This document shows, in pieces, positions 8,272 through 16,126 of a stretch of DNA of 30,976 bases. The notes under the pieces are model-generated. The model saw nothing but the letters and a program-made list of their open reading frames with translations, did no database searches and was not told the origin of the DNA. How positions within the stretch are numbered: the first letter of the stretch is position 1; each line of letters starts with the position of its first letter. The stretch comes from Bacteroidales bacterium UBA3630. GTDB taxonomy: Bacteria > Bacteroidota > Bacteroidia > Bacteroidales > P3. The stretch spans positions 87,865-118,840 of the forward strand of contig DFLB01000036.1 in assembly GCA_002373995.1 (NCBI GenBank), given 5' to 3'. Made by a program: the position numbers and the translations under genes.

Positions 8272-8880
8272 ATGCTTCAAGTAGACCATATCAGCAAAGC
8301 CTTCGGCAGCCAGCAGGTGCTGACCGACCTGAGCTTCACGGTGCAACGGGGCGCGGTGACAGGGTTGCTCGGCGCCAACGGCGCCGGCAAGACCACCCTG
8401 CTGCGCATCATCACCTGCCTGACGCCGCCCGACAGCGGGCGTGTGCTCTTCGAAGGCCACGAGATGGCGCAAGACGACCTGCGGCACATCGGCTACCTGC
8501 CGGAAGAGCGCGGCCTCTACCGCCACGTGGCCGCCGGCGAGCAGGCCCTCTTCTTCGCCCGGATGAAAGGCATGGGCCGCAAGGAGGCCGAGGCATCGGT
8601 GCACGAATGGTTTGCGCGGCTGGGTATGGAAGAGTGGTGGCACCGGCCCGCCGGCAAGCTGAGCAAGGGCATGCAGCAGAAGCTGCAGTTTGTTGTCACG
8701 GTGGCACACCACCCGCAACTGGTCATCCTCGACGAGCCCTTCTCAGGCTTCGACAGCGACAACTCGGCCATGCTCAAGCACGAAATCGGCGCCCTGCGCG
8801 ACAAGGGGTGCGCGGTGCTGCTTTCCACCCATAACCTTCAAGCAGCCGAAGAGCTGTGCGACAAAAGGATAGAACTATGA
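8272..8880 (+). CDS. ABC transporter ATP-binding protein (short form)
   Basis: The 202-residue ATPase energises export with the permease that follows. Visible motifs are Walker A GANGAGKTT (residues 34-42), signature LSKGMQQ (130-136), Walker B LVILDEPF with D-loop GFDSDN, and the H-loop LLSTHN. The PEERGLYR segment resembles the NatA/YhaQ type, whose members are usually about 300 residues. This protein stops just after the H-loop helix (CDKRIEL), so it lacks the ~90-residue C-terminal extension. All catalytic motifs remain, so it may well be active. Its stop overlaps the permease start as ATGA, implying coupled translation. The substrate is unknown. Confidence 0.9.
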   Translation: MLQVDHISKAFGSQQVLTDLSFTVQRGAVTGLLGANGAGKTTLLRIITCLTPPDSGRVLFEGHEMAQDDLRHIGYLPEERGLYRHVAAGEQALFFARMKGMGRKEAEASVHEWFARLGMEEWWHRPAGKLSKGMQQKLQFVVTVAHHPQLVILDEPFSGFDSDNSAMLKHEIGALRDKGCAVLLSTHNLQAAEELCDKRIEL

Positions 8881-10139
8881 AGAAGACGATGCTCGTACTG
8901 GCGCGCGAATACCGCCTGCGGTTGCGGAAGCCGTCATTCTGGGTGCTGACGCTGCTGGTGCCCGTGGTGCTGGCGGTGCTCTATGCGCTGCCCGTTGCGG
9001 CAGCACAGAAAGGCGCGAAGACCACCACCGTGATGGTGGTGGACCAAACGGGGCTCTTCGACGGCAGCCTGGCCTCGACCGACGCGGTGCACTACCACGC
9101 CATGCCGTCGCTCGAATATGCCCGCCGCGAGGCTCAGAAAGACGACCTCGTGCTATTCATCCCAATGCGCGAGACCACCATCCCGCGCGATGCCTTCCTC
9201 TACTACCGTGGCAGCAGTCCCTCGCTGGCGGTGCAAAGCACCATCGACAACCAGCTGCAGACCCTGTTGCGCAACGCCATCCTGGAAGATGTCTACGACG
9301 TGGAGCCGGCGGTCTACCACTCGGTGGAGAGCAGCGGCATACGCCTTCATACCCAGGATGCCGCCAGCGGAAAAGAGAGCTTCACGGGCGTAAGGACGGT
9401 GGTGGCAATGGTGCTGGCGGTGCTGATGGCACTGGCGTTGATGCTCTTCGGCGTGCAGGTGATGCGCAGCGTGCAGGAAGAGAAGCAGAACCGCGTGGCC
9501 GAGGTGCTGGCCACATCGATACGCCCATCACAGCTGCTGGTGGGCAAGATAGCCGGTGTGTCGCTGGTGGCGCTGACGCAACTGGTGCTGTGGGCGATGC
9601 TGACCGCACTGGCCGTCAAGGGCATACAAGCCACAGCCCCCGAGATGTTCGCTCAAGCACGCGAACAACAGGAACGTCGCAGCCTGGCGACAAAAGGAGA
9701 GGCTGCTACGGCACAATATGACAATCCGGTGCAGCTGGTCGATGAGACCGTGCGCGGACTGACGGCCATCAAGCTGCCGGTGGTGGCCGCAGTGTTCCTG
9801 ATCTACTTCCTGCTGGGCTATCTGCTCTACGGTGCACTCCTGGCGGCGCTGGCGGCACGGCTGGACAGCGATGCCGACGCACTGCAGTGGGTGCTGCTCG
9901 TGGGCTCGCCACTGCTCATTGTTCTGATACTGAGCAGGCTGATACTTCAGGCACCGGGCGGAGCTCTGGCTGTGTGGCTCACGGTAGTACCCCTGACAGC
10001 CCCTACAGCGGCGATGCTGCGCCTGCCCTTCGGACTGCCGACATGGGACGCTGTGCTGTCGATAGCCGTCCTGCTGGTCTGCTTCGCAGCAGCCGCCTGG
10101 CTTGCAGCACGCACCTACCGCCGACACCTATTGGGCTAA
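8877..10139 (+). CDS. ABC-2 type permease (NatB/YhaP-like)
   Basis: The 420-residue membrane protein is the partner of the ATPase just upstream. It has one N-terminal helix (FWVLTLLVPVVLAVLYALPV), a ~150-residue extracytoplasmic domain with an ABC2_membrane_3-like layout, then about five more helices from roughly residue 178 to 412. A charged segment near residues 255-290 interrupts the helices. The ATG overlaps the ATPase stop codon by one base (ATGA). The family exports sodium, drugs or peptides; nothing here fixes the substrate. The 3' end overlaps the convergent ddl gene by 12 bases, leaving no room for a terminator between them. Confidence 0.88.
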   Translation: MKKTMLVLAREYRLRLRKPSFWVLTLLVPVVLAVLYALPVAAAQKGAKTTTVMVVDQTGLFDGSLASTDAVHYHAMPSLEYARREAQKDDLVLFIPMRETTIPRDAFLYYRGSSPSLAVQSTIDNQLQTLLRNAILEDVYDVEPAVYHSVESSGIRLHTQDAASGKESFTGVRTVVAMVLAVLMALALMLFGVQVMRSVQEEKQNRVAEVLATSIRPSQLLVGKIAGVSLVALTQLVLWAMLTALAVKGIQATAPEMFAQAREQQERRSLATKGEAATAQYDNPVQLVDETVRGLTAIKLPVVAAVFLIYFLLGYLLYGALLAALAARLDSDADALQWVLLVGSPLLIVLILSRLILQAPGGALAVWLTVVPLTAPTAAMLRLPFGLPTWDAVLSIAVLLVCFAAAAWLAARTYRRHLLG

Positions 10140-11156
10140 AGCCGCCTGAATGGACATCTCATATAATTCAGCGGGGGAGATGCCCAGCGCACGGGCCTGC
10201 TTGGGGACGATGCTCTCGGCACTCTGGCCGGGAATGGTATTGACCTCCAGGAAGTAGAGTTCCTGCTCCTCGGTGTTGTATATGAAGTCAAATCGAACAA
10301 TGCCACGGCAGCCCAGCAGGTCGTAGAGGCGATAGGAAACCTCCTGGATGTGGTGGGCTATGGAGTCGTCCACCTCGGCGGGGCACACCTCGTTGCTGAA
10401 GCCGTCGTACTTGGCCTCGTAGTCGAAGAACTCATGACCTCCGATGGGGATAATCTCCGTGACGGGGAAGACGAGTTTGTGCTTGAAATCGGGATTCCAA
10501 CCCTCGTACTTGGAGCCCTTGGGGAACTGCATGACACCACAATCGAACTCACGGCCGGGGATGAACTCCTCCACAAGCACCTGTCGGTCTTCAGTGAAAG
10601 CCTCGCGGATGGCTGAGAGGAGCTGCTCGCGGCACTTCACCTTGGTGGTGGCCACACTGCTGCCTCCGGCGGCGGGCTTCACGAACACCGGGTATCGCAT
10701 ACCCTCCATGAGTTCATCGAGTTTGGCCTCGGTAGGTGGTTCCTTGTAGAGCAGCACAGACTTGGCCACCTTCACCAGCCCGAAACTCTTGACCACAGGG
10801 TTGCAATAGCCCTTCTGGAACGTCAGCGCCGAGGTGTAGTAGCCGCTGGTGGTGTAGCGGATGCCGAGCATGTCGAAGTAGCCCTGCAGCACCCCGTTCT
10901 CGCCGGGATTGCCGTGCACCATGATGAAGGCCAGGTCGAAGCATACCTTGCGTCCATTGTCGTTGACAGTGAAGTCGCTACGGTCTACGGGCAGGTGCTC
11001 GCCATTGCGTTCCCAATACCAGCCCTCGCGGTCGATGACAATCTTGTATACGTTGTACTTGGTGTGGTCAAGCTGGCCGTACACCTGGTTGCCGCTGGCG
11101 ATCGAGATGTCGTGCTCACCGCTGTAACCACCCATGACAAGTGCAATATTTTTCAT
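10128..11156 (-). CDS. ddl: D-alanine--D-alanine ligase
   Basis: The 342-residue cytoplasmic ATP-grasp enzyme joins two D-alanines for the peptidoglycan precursor. The N-terminal GGYSGEHDISIASG, the glycine-rich KPAAGGSSVATT near residues 160-170, the EEFIPGREFDCGV segment and the metal-binding RFDFIYNT with FLEVNTIPGQ (about residues 298-307) are all present. Its ATG overlaps the stop of the GSCFA gene (ATGA), so it is the last gene of a coupled dnaE-GSCFA-ddl set. The last four codons overlap the convergent permease gene. Confidence 0.95.
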   Translation of the reverse strand: MKNIALVMGGYSGEHDISIASGNQVYGQLDHTKYNVYKIVIDREGWYWERNGEHLPVDRSDFTVNDNGRKVCFDLAFIMVHGNPGENGVLQGYFDMLGIRYTTSGYYTSALTFQKGYCNPVVKSFGLVKVAKSVLLYKEPPTEAKLDELMEGMRYPVFVKPAAGGSSVATTKVKCREQLLSAIREAFTEDRQVLVEEFIPGREFDCGVMQFPKGSKYEGWNPDFKHKLVFPVTEIIPIGGHEFFDYEAKYDGFSNEVCPAEVDDSIAHHIQEVSYRLYDLLGCRGIVRFDFIYNTEEQELYFLEVNTIPGQSAESIVPKQARALGISPAELYEMSIQAALAQ

Positions 11157-12019
11157 TGATGTAAAGGTATATGTTTCTCTCGTTTATGTTGTTTGGCATT
11201 ATACTGCGCCTGCTGTCTGACGGCCGGCACCATCGCGGCCCGCTGGAAACGCTCCCAGACGATGTCTACCGCCACGGAGGTGGGGTGCGTCATCTTCTCG
11301 TCAAAGAAGCGGTAATCGCGCAATTCGTCGAGCACAATCTCGTAAGCAGGAAAGTAGGATACGAAGGAGCGATGCCGGGCGACAAGTTCATCGACAGCGA
11401 GCAGCAGAGTACTCTTGCTCAACTGGTTGCCGTGGGCACCGTCTGCCATGTGGCGAATAGGCGATACGGAGAACAGGAGGTGCATCTGCGGGAAATAGGT
11501 CTGCAGTTGCAGCAACAGCGGGGTCCACAAGGCGACAATTTCCTCCACTGTCATCTTGCGCCTGACGAACTCCCAGGGAGGAAGCTTGTGACAGTTTGCC
11601 ACCACCTTTCCCTCGCGCTCGAAAACCCATGCCGTACCCAATGTCACCATGAGCAGCGAAGCGTCCCTGAGAGCAAGGTGGGCGCGGTGTATGCGGCTGT
11701 TGCAAGCCACAAGGGTAGCTCCAGGTGTGGCGTGAGAGAAACTGCTGTGGTGATGCCACGAATGCCAGAGGTCTTCATGCTTCACCAAGTCGTCACGCCC
11801 GATGGGGCAGTCTTCAATCAAGCGGGTAAGTGCGGCTGCTATCGAGGCTGGATTATAGAGTGTACCAAAGGGGTTCTGTTCCACGTGGAAGTCGGCATCC
11901 ATCATCCGGACGGCTATCTCGTCGGCGAAACATGAACCGAGGGTGACGATGCCGGTGGCAAAATCGACCTTGAAAGGCATCGTCGGTGGCGTTACGGGGG
12001 TTGAGAGCACTGGCATCAT
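11153..12019 (-). CDS. GSCFA domain protein
   Basis: The 288-residue protein carries the name-giving GSCFA motif at residues 28-32 (TLGSCFADEI), followed by NPFGTLYNP, typical of the family. The fold is related to SGNH hydrolases, so an esterase or acyl-transfer role is possible but not established. There is no signal peptide or membrane segment. It overlaps dnaE upstream and ddl downstream by ATGA on both sides, so its translation should depend on dnaE. Tandem ATG codons make the start 12019 or 12016; the first is the one overlapping the dnaE stop. Confidence 0.88.
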   Translation of the reverse strand: MMPVLSTPVTPPTMPFKVDFATGIVTLGSCFADEIAVRMMDADFHVEQNPFGTLYNPASIAAALTRLIEDCPIGRDDLVKHEDLWHSWHHHSSFSHATPGATLVACNSRIHRAHLALRDASLLMVTLGTAWVFEREGKVVANCHKLPPWEFVRRKMTVEEIVALWTPLLLQLQTYFPQMHLLFSVSPIRHMADGAHGNQLSKSTLLLAVDELVARHRSFVSYFPAYEIVLDELRDYRFFDEKMTHPTSVAVDIVWERFQRAAMVPAVRQQAQYNAKQHKREKHIPLHQ

Positions 12020-15000
12020 GTCTTCACAAAAGGTTTAATGCCGCTGACGCCCTTCATCTGCTCCAGGTGGGGTATGATGTCGCGCGGCGAGATGTTCATA
12101 TTCTGTCCGTTCATTGAGAGCGTCAAGCCGTGTACAGCATCGATCACCGTAGCCTGCAGGGGCACTTTGCCCTTGCACTTTTTGGCCACCTTCTCCAGAT
12201 TCTTGCAGAAGTCGCTGTCTATGTCGCTCAGGTTCACCTTGAAGTCCAGCTTCGACGTATAGCGTTCCATAACACCTACGAGATTCATCATGGCACCTAT
12301 GCGTATGCGACTGAAGACCCTGTCGTTGCCATTCTTGTCCACATAGGAGCGCACGACGACGGTGCCTTTGATGAAGACAAATGTGCCATCTTCGAAAAAG
12401 CCTTTAAAGTCGCTGAATTCATCACCCTTCATCCGCAGTTCGTAGCTGCCCGAATGGTCGTTGATGACCATGCTGCCATAGGGTTCGCCCTGTCGCGTGG
12501 TGCCCGTCTTGACATCGCTCACCAGCCCCGCAAAGCGCACCTCGCGACCCGACAGTGCCTCCAGCTGGTTCAGTTGCTCGGCGCCGATATTGGTGAAGTA
12601 GCGCATCTCGTACTTGTACTCGTCGAGCGGATGGCCGCTGAGGTAGGTGGAGATTACCTCTTTCTCGTATTTGCAGCGTTCGATGCTGTTCCACGGCTCG
12701 GCGTCGGGAATGGGCGGATGTTCGTCCTCCGAGAGTTCACTGCTCATATCGAAGATGCTCATCTGCGCGGTGTTGGCGTTGTCCTGACGACGGATAGCCC
12801 AGCGCACCAGCTGGTCAAGGTAAGTCGGCGTGGCATCGGCGGCATCGGCTTTGTAGAAATACTGTGCGCGGTGCATGGTACCAATACCATCGAAGGCACC
12901 TGCTTTGATGAGGACTTCCATGTTCTTCTTGTTCACCGAATGCATGTCCACTCGTTTGAGGAAGTCAAAGATGTCCTTGTAGGGGCCGTTCTTCTCGCGC
13001 TCGGCTATGATGACAGCGCTGGCGGCCTCTCCCATGCCGCTGATGGCCTGCAGACCGAAGCGTATGCGCCCCGAACTGTCGACCGAGAAGTCCATGTCCG
13101 AGTCGTTGACGCTCGGCGCAGCCACCTCGACCCCCTGCTTGCGACAGTCTTCCATGAGCTCGGTGACGCGCTTGATGTCAGTCTGGGCCGAAGTCATGAC
13201 AGCAGCCATATACTCGGCAGGGTAGTGGGCCTTGAGGTAGGCTGTCTGGTAGGCCACCCAGGAGTAGCACGCTGCATGGCTCTTGTTGAAAGCATAGGAG
13301 GCAAACTTCTTCCACTCCTCCCATATCTTGCTGAGCTTCTCTCGCGGATGACCATTCTTCTCGCCCCCTTCATAGAAGAGCACCTCCAGCTCGTTCATCT
13401 TCTCTATCTGCTTCTTGCCCATAGCCTTGCGCAGGGTGTCGCTCTGGCCGCGGGTGAAGCCTGCCAGCAACCGGCTCAAAAGCATGACCTGCTCCTGGTA
13501 GACGGTGATGCCATAGGTGTCCTTGAGGTACTTCTCCATGATCGGGATGTCGTACTCGATGGGCTTACGGCCCTGCTTGCGGTCGATAAACTCGGGTATA
13601 TTGTCCATGGGCCCCGGACGGTAGAGGGCGTTCATGGCTATGAGGTCGTCGATAACATGGGGCTGCAGCTCGCGGAGGTACTTCTGCATGCCGGAACTTT
13701 CAAACTGGAACACACCCACCGTATTGCCCTCGCAGAAAAGCTTGTAGGTCAACTCGTCGTCCAGCGGCAGGTGGTCCACATCGACATCCTCTCCCCTGCT
13801 TTTCTTCACCATGCGCACACAGTTCTTGATGATGGTGAGGTTCTTCAGCCCGAGGAAGTCCATCTTGATGAGGCCCACGTTCTCCACCACATGACCGTCA
13901 TACTGCGTCACCAGCACATCCTCACCGGTCTCCTTGTCGTTGATGACACACACCGGCGCCACGTTGGTCAGGTCCTGCGAGCCTATGATGACGCCGCAGG
14001 CGTGGATGCCTATCTGACGGTTGGTGTCCTCCAGTTCCTCGGCATAGGTGAGCATCTGCTTGAGCTGGGCGTCGTCACCCTCCATGATGCGTTTCAACTC
14101 AGGGACATACTTATAGCAGTTGTGCAGGTTCACCTTGGGCGACTTGCCCTTGTCGTCCTTGACGTTGTCGGGGAAGTTGCGGTCGGGGATGTAGCTCTTG
14201 AGTTGGTTGACCGTGGCGAGGGGGATCTTCTCCACCCGCCCCACGTCGGCAATGGAGCTCTTGGTGGCCATGGTGCCGTAGGTGATGATGTGCGCCACGC
14301 GCTCCTTGCCGTACTTGTGCGTCACCCAGTCCAGCACCTTGCCGCGCCCCGCATCGTCAAAGTCCACGTCGATATCGGGCAGCGAGATGCGGTCGGGGTT
14401 GAGGAAGCGTTCGAACAGCAGCTCGTAGCGCAGCGGGTCGAGGTCGGTAATCCACAGGCAGTAGGCCACCACGCTGCCGGCCGCGCTGCCACGGCCAGGG
14501 CCCACGCTGACGCCCAGCTCCTCGCGGGCGGCACGTATGTAATCGCTGACGATGAGGAAGTAGCCCGGGAAACCCATAGTCTTGATGGTATGCAGTTCGA
14601 AGACGATGCGCTCCCTGACCTCCTCGCTCAACGCCTCCTTGATGTCAGCGTCGGCCCACTCGCAGCTTTCGTCCTTCCACTCGTCGCCCAGGTACCTCTT
14701 CCTGGCTCCCTGCCAGACGAGGTGCTCCAGGTAGTCGGCCTCGAACTTGATGCGGCGCAGCTTGCGGTAGCCACCCAACTTCTTGACCTTCTTCTCGGCG
14801 GCCTCGCGGCTCATCACCTCCACGCCCTTCTCGTTGCGGGTAAACTCGTCGAAGAGCGCCTCGTCGGTGAGCCTTGCGGCCCATTGCTCCTCGGTGCCGA
14901 ACGACTCGGGGATGGGGAAGACCGGCATCAAGGGATCCGAGTCGATGCTGTACACCTCCACCTTCTCGGCCACCTCCATCGTGTTGGCCAACGCCTCGGG

Positions 15001-15864
15001 CAGGTCGGCAAAAACGGCCTCCATCTCCTCCGGACTCTTGAGCCACTCCTGTTTGCTGTAGTGCAGACGGTTGGGGTCGTTGTAGTCCTTCTGCGTGGCC
15101 AGGCAGATCAGGTGGTCGTGGGCCTCGCCGTGCTCTTCCTCCACAAAGTGGGCGTCGTTGGTGGCCACCAGCTTGATATTGTGCTTTCTGGCCAGTTGTA
15201 TGAGCACCGGGTTGACCTTCTCCTGCAGCTCGAATGTCTGGGTGTTGGCGTTGGGCTTGTCGGTGCGATGGCGCATGAGCTCGATGTAGTAGTCCTCGCC
15301 GAAGATCTCCTTGAACCACAGCACGGCGCGCTCCGCCCCCTCGAGGTCGCCCTTGAGGATGAGCTGCGGTATCTCGCCGCCGAGACAGGCCGAGCATACT
15401 ATCAGGCCTTCATGGTACTGTTTCAGCACGTTGTGGTCGATGCGCGGACGGTTGTAGAAGCCGTCGGTATAGGCTATCGAGGCCAGCTTGCAGAGCGAGT
15501 GGTAGCCCTGCAGGTTCTTGGCCAACAGGATGAGGTGGTAGCCGCTGCTGTCAAGAACGCGGTCGCGGCCGGTTTCGGGGTTTATCTCCTTGAGGTTCTT
15601 GTCTTTGTCATACAGCGTGCGGCGTGCGCAGTAGGCTTCGGTGCCCACGATGGGCTTGAACAGCGGCTCGCCCTCGGCACGGTTGGCATTCACCTTGGCC
15701 ACGGTGTCGAGGAAGTCCTTGATGCCGAACATGTTGCCATGATCGGTCAGCGCCATGGCATACATGCCGCAACGCTTGGCCTTGGCAACGAGGTCGGGAA
15801 TCTTCGACATGCCGTCGAGAATCGAATAGTGCGAATGCACATGCAAGTGAGTGAATTGAGCCAT
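12016..15864 (-). CDS. dnaE: DNA polymerase III alpha subunit
   Basis: The 1282-residue replicative polymerase is complete. An N-terminal PHP domain (THLHVHSHYSILDG, ALTDHGNMFG) covers about residues 1-270. The palm holds the metal-binding pair in LPDIDVDFDD near residues 494-503, and the third aspartate in IKMDFLGLKN near residue 667. The fingers and tandem HhH regions follow. A C-terminal OB fold (RFAGLVSDVKTG) begins near residue 1108. It is of DnaE1 type, not PolC. A good promoter lies 24-56 bases upstream. The stop overlaps the next ATG, putting two unrelated genes under its control. Confidence 0.97.
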   Translation of the reverse strand: MAQFTHLHVHSHYSILDGMSKIPDLVAKAKRCGMYAMALTDHGNMFGIKDFLDTVAKVNANRAEGEPLFKPIVGTEAYCARRTLYDKDKNLKEINPETGRDRVLDSSGYHLILLAKNLQGYHSLCKLASIAYTDGFYNRPRIDHNVLKQYHEGLIVCSACLGGEIPQLILKGDLEGAERAVLWFKEIFGEDYYIELMRHRTDKPNANTQTFELQEKVNPVLIQLARKHNIKLVATNDAHFVEEEHGEAHDHLICLATQKDYNDPNRLHYSKQEWLKSPEEMEAVFADLPEALANTMEVAEKVEVYSIDSDPLMPVFPIPESFGTEEQWAARLTDEALFDEFTRNEKGVEVMSREAAEKKVKKLGGYRKLRRIKFEADYLEHLVWQGARKRYLGDEWKDESCEWADADIKEALSEEVRERIVFELHTIKTMGFPGYFLIVSDYIRAAREELGVSVGPGRGSAAGSVVAYCLWITDLDPLRYELLFERFLNPDRISLPDIDVDFDDAGRGKVLDWVTHKYGKERVAHIITYGTMATKSSIADVGRVEKIPLATVNQLKSYIPDRNFPDNVKDDKGKSPKVNLHNCYKYVPELKRIMEGDDAQLKQMLTYAEELEDTNRQIGIHACGVIIGSQDLTNVAPVCVINDKETGEDVLVTQYDGHVVENVGLIKMDFLGLKNLTIIKNCVRMVKKSRGEDVDVDHLPLDDELTYKLFCEGNTVGVFQFESSGMQKYLRELQPHVIDDLIAMNALYRPGPMDNIPEFIDRKQGRKPIEYDIPIMEKYLKDTYGITVYQEQVMLLSRLLAGFTRGQSDTLRKAMGKKQIEKMNELEVLFYEGGEKNGHPREKLSKIWEEWKKFASYAFNKSHAACYSWVAYQTAYLKAHYPAEYMAAVMTSAQTDIKRVTELMEDCRKQGVEVAAPSVNDSDMDFSVDSSGRIRFGLQAISGMGEAASAVIIAEREKNGPYKDIFDFLKRVDMHSVNKKNMEVLIKAGAFDGIGTMHRAQYFYKADAADATPTYLDQLVRWAIRRQDNANTAQMSIFDMSSELSEDEHPPIPDAEPWNSIERCKYEKEVISTYLSGHPLDEYKYEMRYFTNIGAEQLNQLEALSGREVRFAGLVSDVKTGTTRQGEPYGSMVINDHSGSYELRMKGDEFSDFKGFFEDGTFVFIKGTVVVRSYVDKNGNDRVFSRIRIGAMMNLVGVMERYTSKLDFKVNLSDIDSDFCKNLEKVAKKCKGKVPLQATVIDAVHGLTLSMNGQNMNISPRDIIPHLEQMKGVSGIKPFVKT

Positions 15865-15887
15865 AGTATGACAGAGTTATTCCGACT

Positions 15888-15920
15888 GCAAATTTACGCA
15901 CTTTTTTATTAAGCGCCAAA
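15888..15920 (-). promoter_or_regulatory. Promoter of the dnaE operon
   Basis: On the minus strand TTTG (15917-15920), a 20-base spacer and TAAATTTG match the Bacteroides -33/-7 consensus. The -7 box lies 24 bases before the dnaE ATG. Confidence 0.75.
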
Positions 15921-16026
15921 AATAGTTATGCACAAAAGATAAACCTCTATGACGATACCGTGAGGGTTAACATAAATTTGTTTAACACCCCCGACTCCGG
16001 AGGCGCTTCGCTTCACCACCGGCGAT

Positions 16027-16092
16027 GGTCCGCCCGGAGCCGGACCACCATCGGACCACCACCGGACCATCCTCGGACCATCCTCGGACCAA
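16027..16092 (-). repeat. Family II 11-bp tandem array with terminal hairpin, locus B
   Basis: On the minus strand the element begins TTGGTCC and has four units of GGTCCG plus spacers AGGAT, AGGAT, GTGGT and ATGGT. It then closes with a perfect 6-bp hairpin, GGTCCG (16041-16046) and CGGACC (16027-16032), around an 8-base loop. It starts 35 bases beyond the stop of the 1504-aa gene, in the same sense. The rest of the 15921-16126 spacer shows nothing else I can name. Confidence 0.92.
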
Positions 16093-16126
16093 GAGCTTAC
16101 CATAAGCCGTCCGCAAGGGGTGGCAA

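Noticed and set aside
12130..15912. 1260-codon open frame on the plus strand opposite dnaE
   Set aside because: It mirrors dnaE almost base for base. GC-rich codon use keeps the antisense frame open, the product is low-complexity in V, L, H and A, and it has no recognisable motif. dnaE carries all polymerase motifs.
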